Below, one piece after another: positions 6,616-14,545 of a DNA stretch of 26,103 nucleotides. The notes beneath the pieces are model-generated. The model ran no database searches, had not been told where the DNA came from, and worked only from the letters and a program-made list of their open reading frames with translations. A program made the translations under genes and the position numbers. The DNA is from a virus. The DNA is taken from positions 1 through 26,103 of IMG/VR virus record IMGVR_UViG_3300019766_000019. One strand, 5' to 3'. Positions within the stretch are counted from its first letter, which is position 1. The number at the start of each line of letters is the position of its first letter.

Positions 6616-6740
6616 TTTTTATCTCCTTTTTCAAATCCAAACGAACATTCTGGAACTGGATAATGTTTGTTCATTTTGCAAGAACAACCTGTAATTAAAA
6701 ACCCCATACATAGCATAAAAATTAACATTGTTTTTTTCAT
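6612..6740 (-). CDS. 42-residue lipoprotein overlapping two genes
   Basis: Starts with an ATG that overlaps the stop of the DUF1353-like gene (ATGA, 6737-6740) and ends with a TGA overlapping the next ATG (6612-6615). AAGGGG lies nine bases upstream. The peptide has a hydrophobic signal and lipobox LITGC (Cys19), then a mature chain of only 24 residues with three cysteines in all (C19, C21, C32). Overlaps on both sides and an intact lipobox make it a real gene. The size is like Rz1 proteins of lysis cassettes. Function is inferred. Confidence 0.65.
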   Translation of the reverse strand: MKKTMLIFMLCMGFLITGCSCKMNKHYPVPECSFGFEKGDKK

Positions 6741-7207
6741 AGCTGATTTCCCCTTTCTATGAATAAAGTTTGTTTTGATTTATTTTTGATTTCATCACTT
6801 GGATAAGACCACTTAATAAAACCACCAACCTGTACACCTAAATAAATACTTTTTCTTTTTAAGTAAGATACATCTGAGTTTTTATGAATATCTGACATAA
6901 TCCTGTTAGTTTCAGAAAAAGAGATTCCAAATTCTTTAAACTGCTCCTGCAGTAAAATTCTATGAGCCCATAATTCATCATGAGTGATATATCCATGAAT
7001 TGTATTTGCTAATACAGGTTTTAAAGCTCCCTGTGCTAAAGCAGGTACACTTCCACCATCTGTATCGCCACCTCTTTTAATTGTAAAAGTCAAATCAAGC
7101 TTTTTATCGTAATGCTTTAGACAAAAATCTTCATTATCCCCTTTGAACTGTTCAATGTATGCAGTACCACCATTTTTGAATGGAATTCTTAAAACAATAT
7201 CTTTCAA
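6737..7207 (-). CDS. DUF1353-like phage protein
   Basis: 156 residues. GGDTDGGSVPALAQGALKP followed about 15 residues later by HGYITHDELWAHR resembles the TDGAS(I/V)P and HDWLY motifs of the DUF1353 family, found beside lysis and tail genes of many phages. The biochemical role of that family is not known to me. No signal peptide is seen. It follows gpD by nine bases and overlaps the 42-residue lipoprotein, placing it at the border between tail and lysis genes. Confidence 0.65.
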   Translation of the reverse strand: MKDIVLRIPFKNGGTAYIEQFKGDNEDFCLKHYDKKLDLTFTIKRGGDTDGGSVPALAQGALKPVLANTIHGYITHDELWAHRILLQEQFKEFGISFSETNRIMSDIHKNSDVSYLKRKSIYLGVQVGGFIKWSYPSDEIKNKSKQTLFIERGNQL

Positions 7208-7216
7208 TTTTTTCTC

Positions 7217-8158
7217 CTAGTTTTCAATTTCAACACTTACTTTCCAACCACCTGAACGAGTCCATGAGTGATTACAACTCTCAACTGAATAAAGTCCATC
7301 ATCTTCGCCATTATAAGTGTTGATAATATTGACTTTAGAACCTGCATAAAGCTTTATCCCACGATTAGAAAAAGAACCTTTTACAGTTCCCTTATTCATC
7401 TGCAATAATTTAGCTTTTGCTTTTGTTTTTGCCTCTTCTTGGCTTTTATAACAACCTTTTAACTTGTAGCATGGTGTACCATCGCCATAAACAACTTTTT
7501 GAGTTTTTGCTTCGTCTATGTCATGCCATGAACATTCACACGATGAGTAATAAGTTTTTGTTGTATGCTTAATATTAGGAGAGCCTTTTTCACATTTAGT
7601 AATGTCAATAGTTCGCTCAGGCAGGTTTTCATCATCTTTATTTACAAAATAAACTATGTCATTTTTAATACTGAATAGAACGTTGTAATCTTTAGCTATT
7701 CTTTCTAAAAAATTAACATCTGATTCATTCGTTTGTAAAAGTGATTTAACAAAAGGATCAGTTGTTTTAAACTTTGTTTCATGACCTAGCCGCTTCGATA
7801 CAATATCAATGATATTAGATAGTTTTGTCTCTTTGTAATGATGAGATACTTTTTCTTTTTGTTTAGAATTGAACTCCACACCTGTTGCAGAAATACAAAG
7901 AATTTTATTATCAATTCTTGATGTAGTTTGAGTATGAAAAAGACCACAGTTTAACTCTTCGATTAAAATGTCATTTTTATAAGACTTAAAAATTAATTCT
8001 AATTTTGTATTAGGTGCAGGTCTTGGAAACTCAGGTATCATTTTTAGAGTAACCTTATCAGATTTACTACCTGCACAATCATTAAAGCTCACACTTGCAA
8101 TACTTGAAATTGATACAGGTTTACCACCTATTATTAAATCAACTGTAGTTTTTACCAT
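7217..8158 (-). CDS. D: Tail hub protein, P2 gpD family
   Basis: 313 residues, normal for the late control D/gp27-like hub family. In the particle it joins the tube to the central spike. Typical features are an N-terminal beta domain, KQKEKVSHHYKETKLSNII, then SLLQTNESDVNFLERIAKDY, a conserved signature of the family, and a C-terminal KLYAGSKVNI segment. It starts seven bases inside gene X. In P2 the order U-X-D is the same. The name late control is historical; nothing in the sequence suggests a transcription role. Confidence 0.88.
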   Translation of the reverse strand: MVKTTVDLIIGGKPVSISSIASVSFNDCAGSKSDKVTLKMIPEFPRPAPNTKLELIFKSYKNDILIEELNCGLFHTQTTSRIDNKILCISATGVEFNSKQKEKVSHHYKETKLSNIIDIVSKRLGHETKFKTTDPFVKSLLQTNESDVNFLERIAKDYNVLFSIKNDIVYFVNKDDENLPERTIDITKCEKGSPNIKHTTKTYYSSCECSWHDIDEAKTQKVVYGDGTPCYKLKGCYKSQEEAKTKAKAKLLQMNKGTVKGSFSNRGIKLYAGSKVNIINTYNGEDDGLYSVESCNHSWTRSGGWKVSVEIEN

Positions 8159-8376
8159 AGAGGCTCTCTTTTAGTTGATTTAGTTTTAACTGGCTCTTCT
8201 TTAAACTCAGGGAGCTTTATAACAGTACCTGCTTTTAAAACCATAGAATTTTTAAATAAATGTTTATTCTCAGCAATTACTTTATTTAACTGCTCTAAGC
8301 CCTTATAATGCTTTAAAACAATTAAATCAATTCTATCTCCTGTACTACAAGTATAATTAGTGTAATTCATCATCAA
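8152..8376 (-). CDS. X: Tail protein X, P2 gpX family (LysM-like)
   Basis: 74 residues. YTCSTGDRIDLIVLKHYKG followed by LNKVIAENKHL and LKAGTVIKLPEF forms the short LysM-like fold of gpX, a structural tail protein. The length matches the family. It overlaps gpU at its start and gpD at its end, an arrangement as in P2-like tails. The start has several consecutive ATG codons; the first after GAGG is chosen. Confidence 0.85.
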   Translation of the reverse strand: MMMNYTNYTCSTGDRIDLIVLKHYKGLEQLNKVIAENKHLFKNSMVLKAGTVIKLPEFKEEPVKTKSTKREPLW

Positions 8377-8764
8377 AAACCTCTTCTAAAGAAAGATTGT
8401 AAGTTTGTACTGTGCCTTTACCATCATCTAAAAAATGCTCCTCTGTAACACTCAAAGTATTTATAAGAACTTCAATATCATGTTTTAAGGTAGTAAATCT
8501 GATAGGTTCACGAGCTTTAAGATAATCTTCTAGTGGTTTAAGTGCATTCAATGGTTGAAGAACAAGCACACCATTTAATGTGAATTTGTTATCATACCCT
8601 CCTGAGTCAGTTTTAGATTTCTGACCCTTTACGGGTGTAAATTCCCCATGAGTTGCAGTTAATGTTTGAGATATTTTTTTATATTGGTTCTTATCCATAT
8701 AAAAGGCAAAATCTCCAATTTTCCCCATATCTTTACCACTAATTAGATTATCTATTGTTGCCAT
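8357..8764 (-). CDS. U: Tail terminator-like protein, P2 gpU family
   Basis: 135 residues. GDFAFYMDKNQYKKISQTLTATHGEFTPVKGQK and LQPLNALKPLEDYLKAREPI match the pattern of gpU (a short protein with W/Y-rich start, then a PLxxL segment). It caps or finishes the tail tube and normally lies between T and X, as here apart from the inserted nuclease. It starts two bases after the nuclease stop region and overlaps gene X by 20 bases. Confidence 0.82.
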   Translation of the reverse strand: MATIDNLISGKDMGKIGDFAFYMDKNQYKKISQTLTATHGEFTPVKGQKSKTDSGGYDNKFTLNGVLVLQPLNALKPLEDYLKAREPIRFTTLKHDIEVLINTLSVTEEHFLDDGKGTVQTYNLSLEEVFDDELH

Positions 8765-8766
8765 GC

Positions 8767-9378
8767 TTAGAACCTTTTATAAATGCCTCTTTTTTCAAGA
8801 TTAGCCTCACGACTAAGCTCTAATAAGTAAGCCTTTCTTTCTTTGCTAATTTTGTTGTTTGGATAGTAAACTGCCCAACCATTTCTAACCAATGAAAATG
8901 TTAGAACCTCAATCCATACAAGCTCTCTGTCATACTTATCTTTTCCATACGAATAGTATTTAACTGTTTTTCCTAAATATCTTTTAGAAACAAAATCTTT
9001 AGCCTTATGACCTAACGATAAGACCTTTTTAACTGTATGCTCATATTTATCTTTATGCTGTGGATTATTAGGATGTACATTTTTAAGAGTCTCTAACTGT
9101 TTAAAAACTCTATGATTAAATTTAGTTTCAAACGTATCAATAGCAATTAATCTAACTCTAAAAGGTTTTCCACCCTTTCTCTGTAACCATAAAGTATCTC
9201 CATCCATTTCAGCCCACGAAGGTAAAACAACAGTTGCTTCTTTCCAATCAGTTAATAACTGTTTATCAGTCTGTTTTACACTCTCTTTAATTGCTGAACC
9301 AATAGTACTATCTGCCTTATTCCAATCAAGAGCAAAAGCTCCAATAACTAGTAAAACTAGTAACATTATTTTTTTCAT
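8767..9378 (-). CDS. Secreted Staphylococcus-type nuclease (SNase fold)
   Basis: 203 residues. A hydrophobic N-terminus (about 1-16, MKKIMLLVLLVIGAFA) predicts export. The SNase domain follows: DGDTLWL with D61, FRVRLIAIDTFE with R76, D81 and E84, DKYDRELVWI with R151, then LVRNGWAVYYP. These match the known catalytic and calcium-binding residues (staphylococcal D21, R35, D40, E43, R87), so activity on DNA or RNA is likely. Predicted location is periplasmic or outside. It is encoded between tape measure and gpU in the tail operon, an unusual place. It could help degrade DNA at lysis or in target cells, or simply be cargo. Confidence 0.85.
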   Translation of the reverse strand: MKKIMLLVLLVIGAFALDWNKADSTIGSAIKESVKQTDKQLLTDWKEATVVLPSWAEMDGDTLWLQRKGGKPFRVRLIAIDTFETKFNHRVFKQLETLKNVHPNNPQHKDKYEHTVKKVLSLGHKAKDFVSKRYLGKTVKYYSYGKDKYDRELVWIEVLTFSLVRNGWAVYYPNNKISKERKAYLLELSREANLEKRGIYKRF

Positions 9379-9402
9379 TTCTTTTTTTCCTTTATATTAA
9401 AT

Positions 9403-11679
9403 TTAAGATGCATCTTCAAAAGTTGTATCTATTTCATCGTGCTTAAGCTCTTTTTGAACTCTGATAAATTTCTCTTTTAAATCTTCATAATCTACTTTTC
9501 CATCTGTAGCATTTACATGGATAGTTTGATTAATTTGTTGTGTAACAGGTCTATTAGTATTATTATTTTGAATACTATTTTTATGCTCTGTTAATTGTTG
9601 AGCTGTAACCTCTGAAACAGATTGAAGAGGAACTTTAGGGATAGCCTCTTTAATTGGTTTATAATTAAGATTATTAGCAGGTATTGAGCTTAATAACTTA
9701 GGTGTTTGTAAAGTCTTACTTTTCTCTTTATCATCTGAGCCAAACCAACCTTTAACCCATTGAACACCTTTTGAAACCATATTAATAGCACCTGCAGATA
9801 CACTAAATACTTTTTCAAGTAACTGTATCATCCACTTAATTGGAGTTAATGCAACTTTAAAAGCAAAACCAATTATTTGGCCAACACCTCGAGCAATTAT
9901 TCCAACTGTTTTTAATCCACCTGTGATATTCCATAACCATGAGAAAAGAGGAGCTACTGACTGGTAGATAGAAGCTATTGAGCCACCTATTCCACTAAAT
10001 GCACCTGTAAACTCTGAAACCATAGGAGCTAAACTTGTTTTTAACCCATCAAACACACCATTAAATACAGTTCTTACACTCTCAAACTTATTGTAAAGAT
10101 AAGCCCCTGCACCTGCTAAAGCCATAACACCTAATACAATCAAAGTAATAGGAGAGGCAAGAAGTGCTAAACCTGCAGTTAAACCTGACGCAACTAAACC
10201 AAATCCTGCTAAAGCAACAGAACCAACCACAAAAGCAGCTCCAAGTCCAAAGACCCATTTAGAAGCATTAGGAAACTTTGTACTAAAAGACTCAATACCA
10301 CCTGCAACTGATTTAATTCCACCTGTAATAAGTCTAATTGTAGGAAGTAAACCTGTAGTTGCTGTGATACTTAAACTCTCTAAAGCTGAACCTAAAAGTT
10401 TAAATTCCCCTTTTGTCGTATCAAGCTTAATAGCCTGAATATTTTTAGTAGTTCCTGCTGATTTATCCAAAGTAGATTTATAATCAAGTAAGCCTTTTTT
10501 TCCAACTTTCATAAGTGCTATTCCTGAACTTAGAGCAGTCATTCCAAAGATGTGTTTTAATTTTTCTGTTTTTTCATCCTCAGACATTCCTTTCATAGCA
10601 GAATTAAGCTCTCCTATAATGTTAGGCATACCTTTAAATTTACCCTGTGCATTAAATGCTGTTACACCTAAACTATCAAGTGCTTTTCGTGCTTCTGTTG
10701 GAGGTGCTGAAAGTCTTGTATACATTTGTCTTAATGATGTACCTGCCATACTTCCTTGAATACCAACATCCCCTAACTTACCTGCTAAAGCAGAAACCTC
10801 AGTTAATCCTGCTCCAAGCCCTGAAGCAATAGGAGCTGTATATTTCATAGTTTCCCCAAGCATGATTAAATCAGTATTTGAAGTCGTGAAAGTTTTTGCT
10901 AAAACATCAGAAACAAAACCCATTTTTTCAGCTTTAATGGAAAAACCACTTAATATATTTGATGAAATATCAGAAGTAGAAGCAAGGTCTAAATTACCTG
11001 CTGTTGCAAGTCCTAAAACCCCTGCCATAGCTCCTAATTGTTGTTTAGTATCAAATCCTGCTTTAGCTAAGAAAGTCATACCTTGACCTGCCTGTGTTGC
11101 ACTCCATTCAGTAGTTGCACCCAGTTCTTTAGCTTTTGCTGTTAGAAGAGTAAAATCCTCAGCTGTGATATTTTTAGTTAATGCTTTTACATCGGCCATA
11201 GTAGATTCAAAATCAATAGAAGCTTTAAAAGGCATAAACATAGTAGCACCTGCAGTAACTGCACCCATTACTGAGCCAGTCCCCATTTGTGGCTTAGATT
11301 TTCTTTGAGCCATAGCTCCTTTTCTTAGATTTTCAGCACTCTTTTTAGTCCAAAATGCCACCTGTTTGGCATCATGTTCAATTGCTGTCATATCTTTTCT
11401 AGCACCACTTAATGAAGCTCTACTTGTCTTAATATCTAATCGTATTGGATTAGCTGATATTTTTGCTGATTGACTTCTAATTTTCCCTAAGTGATTTTCT
11501 AAAGAGTTAAGATTTCTTTTTAATAATGGGAATTTTGTTTGTTTAAGTAGGTCAATTTTTTGTACAGTTGTAGCATATTTATGTACTTTATTTACAGATA
11601 CCTGTAAGAAGTTAGCACCCTTAATGGCACTATTCATAACCATATTTATACTAAGTGCTTGATTTCTAGCTGATGCCAT
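9403..11679 (-). CDS. T: Tail tape measure protein, P2 gpT/TP901 type
   Basis: 758 residues. Sets tail length and is expelled during contraction. An N-terminal helical region is followed by a TP901-like core (KAKELGATTEWSATQAGQ, SALAGKLGDVGIQGSMAGT, about residues 180-340). A strongly hydrophobic stretch lies at roughly 470-535 and a polar C-terminus has many glutamines and asparagines. The gene is intact. By the usual proportion of tape-measure length to tail length, a normal-length contractile tail is expected. It lies downstream of a terminator-like hairpin, so it may have its own promoter or depend on readthrough. Confidence 0.92.
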   Translation of the reverse strand: MASARNQALSINMVMNSAIKGANFLQVSVNKVHKYATTVQKIDLLKQTKFPLLKRNLNSLENHLGKIRSQSAKISANPIRLDIKTSRASLSGARKDMTAIEHDAKQVAFWTKKSAENLRKGAMAQRKSKPQMGTGSVMGAVTAGATMFMPFKASIDFESTMADVKALTKNITAEDFTLLTAKAKELGATTEWSATQAGQGMTFLAKAGFDTKQQLGAMAGVLGLATAGNLDLASTSDISSNILSGFSIKAEKMGFVSDVLAKTFTTSNTDLIMLGETMKYTAPIASGLGAGLTEVSALAGKLGDVGIQGSMAGTSLRQMYTRLSAPPTEARKALDSLGVTAFNAQGKFKGMPNIIGELNSAMKGMSEDEKTEKLKHIFGMTALSSGIALMKVGKKGLLDYKSTLDKSAGTTKNIQAIKLDTTKGEFKLLGSALESLSITATTGLLPTIRLITGGIKSVAGGIESFSTKFPNASKWVFGLGAAFVVGSVALAGFGLVASGLTAGLALLASPITLIVLGVMALAGAGAYLYNKFESVRTVFNGVFDGLKTSLAPMVSEFTGAFSGIGGSIASIYQSVAPLFSWLWNITGGLKTVGIIARGVGQIIGFAFKVALTPIKWMIQLLEKVFSVSAGAINMVSKGVQWVKGWFGSDDKEKSKTLQTPKLLSSIPANNLNYKPIKEAIPKVPLQSVSEVTAQQLTEHKNSIQNNNTNRPVTQQINQTIHVNATDGKVDYEDLKEKFIRVQKELKHDEIDTTFEDAS

Positions 11680-11823
11680 TTTATACCTCTTTTGTTATCT
11701 CTCTTTTTAAAACTCTATCCGGACAGTCACATTAAATACATCCTGGTCTGACACAAGTTTGTTACCAGGATCAGTCACATATTAATTCTGCAGCTGAATC
11801 ACAAAACCTCTAAAAAGAAAAAT
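11680..11823 (-). other. Non-coding gap with gene remnant and short repeats
   Basis: No convincing gene. On the minus strand an open stretch encodes VTDPGNKLVSDQDVFNVTVR and IEF before a stop, without a ribosome site; it looks like the tail of a decayed gene. ATCCTGGT (11740-11747) pairs with ACCAGGAT (11764-11771). CAGTCACAT is repeated directly at 11724-11732 and 11772-11780. The tape-measure ribosome site (AGAGG) lies at the left edge. It may be a scar from insertion of the HU gene and could hold a promoter for the tape measure. Confidence 0.4.
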
Positions 11824-11851
11824 AAAGGGTAGAAGATAACTCCTACCCTTT
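11824..11851 (-). terminator. Intrinsic terminator after the HU gene
   Basis: AAAGGGTAG (11824-11832) pairs perfectly with CTACCCTTT (11843-11851). Read leftward, the 9-bp stem is followed by a T-rich run (ATTTTTCTTTTT). It lies 12 bases after the HU stop and before the tape measure. This is the best terminator candidate in the window, and it splits the tail operon. Confidence 0.75.
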
Positions 11852-11863
11852 AAGCTGCTTCCA

Positions 11864-12211
11864 TTAGTTCATTAATGGATTTTCGCTGTTTACTGCACCA
11901 TTCATAGCATCTAATAAGCTATCTGATTCCACGAATAATACGTGAACACCTGCAGGTGCAACACCAGTTGTTCCATCAGGTAATTTGTAAGCTCTCTCTT
12001 GGTGCTCAGAAACTTTTAATGTTCCAAGACCTCTTACTTTGATGTCTTTACCTTGAATTAATGCATTGATTGATAAATCTCTTGCTTTGTCAAGTACTCT
12101 GTCGATGTCAGCTTTTGTTACATCTTTACCCTCAGCTTTTAATGCTTCGTGGATAAAATCCACAGACTCTTTTTGATTGATACTTCTTTCTGCGTTTGTT
12201 AATTCTGGCAT
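11864..12211 (-). CDS. HU/IHF-like nucleoid protein in the tail operon
   Basis: 115 residues, slightly longer than chromosomal HU. After an N-terminal extension, helical residues about 14-60 lead to KVRGLGTLKVSEHQERAYKL, which matches the GFGTFxvxxRxxR region, and then a beta-arm region that is short and altered (PDGTTGVAPAGVHVLF in place of the usual NPxTGxxIxIP). It should bend DNA as a dimer. Its third codon positions look less A/T-biased than those of the tail genes, and it has its own terminator, so it may be a later insertion. Possible roles are control of late genes, telomere or origin architecture, or cargo. Confidence 0.75.
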   Translation of the reverse strand: MPELTNAERSINQKESVDFIHEALKAEGKDVTKADIDRVLDKARDLSINALIQGKDIKVRGLGTLKVSEHQERAYKLPDGTTGVAPAGVHVLFVESDSLLDAMNGAVNSENPLMN

Positions 12212-12281
12212 GATTGCCCCTTTCGTTTTTTGATTTTTCTTTTACAGCTTTGCCAACCATTCAGGAAAGAAAAAATATTTG

Positions 12282-12739
12282 TTATATGCGATTTAACGCC
12301 ATTACCTCTAACTTTTGCTTGTGTTTTTTGAGTGCAACCTCATAATATTCAAGCCATTCACGAACTGACATTTTTTTCTGTTCAATTGCTGATAGAAAGA
12401 AATGCTCAGTTACTAAACTGTAAGCTTCTAGTCTAGTAGTTTTATCTCCTCCGAGTCGAACAAAAAAGACTGTTGCACCTGATTAATTAAAGATGCGTCT
12501 GCTCTTGATAACTTTTTAGCCTCTTCCATTGTAAGACCACAAGCAACAGAAATTTCAGCATAGGCACTTTGAGAATCTTGTTTTAATAATACTTCATCAT
12601 CTGCACCAGTTAGCTCATTAACAGTTACAACTGTTACCTCTTTTTCTTTACCTCTAACTTTTGCTTTTTTAGTCTCTCCAAAAGGATAAACTCTACTTAG
12701 AACAACTTGTTTTTTTTCATATTCGATTGGCTTTGCCAT
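12282..12739 (-). CDS. Tail assembly chaperone E+E' made by -1 frameshift
   Basis: Ribosomes reaching T TTT TTG (12467-12461, read leftward; 0-frame codons TTT and TTG) can slip back one base and continue in an open frame to TAA at 12284-12282, giving about 152 residues instead of 103. The added part contains YSLVTEHFFLSA, then QKKMSVREWLEYYEVALKK, which resembles the E' extension of P2-like phages, where the same slippery heptamer is used between tube and tape-measure genes. The fusion is expected to hold the tape measure and recruit tube subunits. The frames are seen; the frameshift itself is inferred from family behaviour. Confidence 0.8.
12428..12739 (-). CDS. E: Tail assembly chaperone, P2 gpE-like
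   Basis: 103 residues, the normal short product ending at TAG (12428-12430). The acidic small protein with VVTVNELTGADDEVLLKQ and CGLTMEEAKKLSRADA follows the pattern of short tail assembly chaperones placed between tube FII and tape measure T. It begins 23 bases after the tube gene. It is made together with the longer frameshift form, and the ratio between them matters for tail assembly in related phages. Confidence 0.82.
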   Translation of the reverse strand: MAKPIEYEKKQVVLSRVYPFGETKKAKVRGKEKEVTVVTVNELTGADDEVLLKQDSQSAYAEISVACGLTMEEAKKLSRADASLINQVQQSFLFDSEEIKLLD

Positions 12740-12762
12740 GCTTTTACCTTTGCTTTAAAATT

Positions 12763-13239
12763 TTAAACGTTATCACTAAAATTAGATGTCATATCAACTC
12801 CACCTAAAACATACTTGTAAGGGTGTCTTGTGTACTCAATAGTTGATACACCATCTACAAGTTCTTTGTATAAATCAACTCTTAGTTCAAATTGTCTTTT
12901 CACTTTATCTCCAACTTTAAACTCAGGAGATAATTTATGAAGCTGACCTTGAATCGTTGCAACTAAAGGAACATTTGAACCATCGTCACTAACATTCCCT
13001 TTTAAAACAAAAGGCTCTCCTTTTGCCATGTGAGTGATATAATCAGCACCTAAATTCTCAACTTCTACCGTCATTTTTACAGCTTTAACAATTCCTGTAC
13101 TATCTTCATCAACTGTTACAAACTCAAATTCAGGAGCTTTTGTACCGTCACCTGTATAACCAAAAGTGTTTTTACCACCTAATAGGATTGATAATCCTGT
13201 TAGAGCTTGTGAAGAAGCTCCTAATCCATGTTTATCCAT
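12763..13239 (-). CDS. FII: Tail tube protein, P2 FII family
   Basis: 158 residues. Forms the inner tube of the contractile tail. The chain is beta-rich, with AVKMTVEVENLGADYITHMAKGE, VPLVATIQGQLHKLSP and an RQFELRVDLYKELVDG segment, followed by EYTRHPYKYVLGGVD; these resemble FII-type tube subunits. It starts 12 bases after the sheath gene, in the same order as P2 (FI, FII). The length is close to the family norm of about 170. Confidence 0.88.
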   Translation of the reverse strand: MDKHGLGASSQALTGLSILLGGKNTFGYTGDGTKAPEFEFVTVDEDSTGIVKAVKMTVEVENLGADYITHMAKGEPFVLKGNVSDDGSNVPLVATIQGQLHKLSPEFKVGDKVKRQFELRVDLYKELVDGVSTIEYTRHPYKYVLGGVDMTSNFSDNV

Positions 13240-13251
13240 TACTTAGTCTCC

Positions 13252-14532
13252 TTAAATTTCTACTGTGTAGTATTCGCTTGTAGCGTAACCTTGAAGAACA
13301 ATAGTTCTTACACCCACGTTATTTCCTGCTTTGTAATCAAGATATAAAATCCCTGCAGAAATATCTGTCGGTGTATTTCTATCAGACCACCAAACATCAA
13401 AACCAACTGTTGCACCTGCTTTTTGAGATTTCATTAAAAATGCTTCAATGTCCCCTCTAGCTAATTCAAGAACCTCTGTTGTAGGTCTATGTTTATGCTT
13501 TTTAAGTGCTTTTTGAGACTCTTCATTGATTAAGTCGAAATATCTCATCGTTTCCAGTTTGTTGAATCTTGTATCATTTGATGGAGTTTCAAAGTTATAT
13601 AAAACATTTCCCATAACTTCATCGTTGATACATAAACAACCACCTGCATTTACAATAATGTTTACATCGCAAGTATCTTCGCCCTCCTCGTAGAAAAGAG
13701 GCACTGTACAATCTCCCATATTGAAGATTTCTCTATTTGCATGGTCAAAACAAGTTCCAAACTCTCCATGTTTTGCATCCCATCTAGCAATGTGACCTGC
13801 AATAATTGCTGAGTATGGTTTTAAGATATAAGCATCTTCAAAAGTAGACCAAACCTTTCGATAAAAAGGAACACTTAAATGTCTCGAAGAAGCTTGTTCC
13901 TTTAGCCATAAAAGAGCATCTTCAATATTTGTAGTCATTGAATTAGCAACAGAAATAGTTTTAGTTCCTGTAATTAATGAGTTAAGAGCATCAAGCACAG
14001 TTTTATCATGAGTAAACCATCCACAAAGTGGAATTCTTACTTTAGTAGCTAAAGCAGTTTTTGCCATCTTTAACTGTTGTAATGCTTTGATAACATCTGT
14101 TTTAATCTCAGGGTCTCCGTAGAAGTCAACAGGTGTTTTATCACAATGAGACTCTTCAAGTTCCACAACAGAGATAACAATAGGACTCTTTACATTTTGC
14201 ATGAAAATGTCATATAAATCCTCTCTTAATGTTCCAAACACCACATCAAAAGTTTCAAGTGCTTTTTCTGCATTTGAAAATCTAAGTAGACCTGCTTTTG
14301 AATCATCAAGGATTTTATCTTTAGCCTCATTGATAAGAGTAATTCTTTTTTGAAAATCCTCTTTAGCTTTTGAATCCTCTTTTGAAGTTCCAAGACCATC
14401 AATTTCAGCCTGTAACTCTTTTAAAGCTTTTGGGAAACAAACAGTTCCAACAATTCCTATAACTGTTGTACTCGTAATAACAACAGCTGTAGGACTAATA
14501 TTCTTGACATCTAATACTTTAATACCTGGCAT
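13252..14532 (-). CDS. FI: Contractile tail sheath protein, P2 FI family
   Basis: 426 residues. Forms the sheath whose contraction drives the tube into a target. MPGIKVLDVKNISPTAVVIT at the N-terminus and IVGTVCFPKAL match the opening of FI proteins. The C-terminal part contains GATVGFDVWWSDRNTPTDIS and ILYLDYKAGNN, the conserved handshake region. A charged insertion (about residues 40-75) looks coiled. The gene is intact, and it shows the tail is contractile (myovirus or R-type). Confidence 0.92.
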   Translation of the reverse strand: MPGIKVLDVKNISPTAVVITSTTVIGIVGTVCFPKALKELQAEIDGLGTSKEDSKAKEDFQKRITLINEAKDKILDDSKAGLLRFSNAEKALETFDVVFGTLREDLYDIFMQNVKSPIVISVVELEESHCDKTPVDFYGDPEIKTDVIKALQQLKMAKTALATKVRIPLCGWFTHDKTVLDALNSLITGTKTISVANSMTTNIEDALLWLKEQASSRHLSVPFYRKVWSTFEDAYILKPYSAIIAGHIARWDAKHGEFGTCFDHANREIFNMGDCTVPLFYEEGEDTCDVNIIVNAGGCLCINDEVMGNVLYNFETPSNDTRFNKLETMRYFDLINEESQKALKKHKHRPTTEVLELARGDIEAFLMKSQKAGATVGFDVWWSDRNTPTDISAGILYLDYKAGNNVGVRTIVLQGYATSEYYTVEI

Positions 14533-14545
14533 ATTAAATCCTTAC

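Noticed and set aside
6285-6698. Plus-strand ORF across the endolysin and lipoprotein genes
   Set aside because: Lies opposite genes with lipobox and overlap evidence; the product is a repetitive Phe/Leu/His-rich shadow.
10550-11086. Two plus-strand ORFs within the tape-measure gene
   Set aside because: Antisense shadows of a clear 758-residue protein with recognisable domains.
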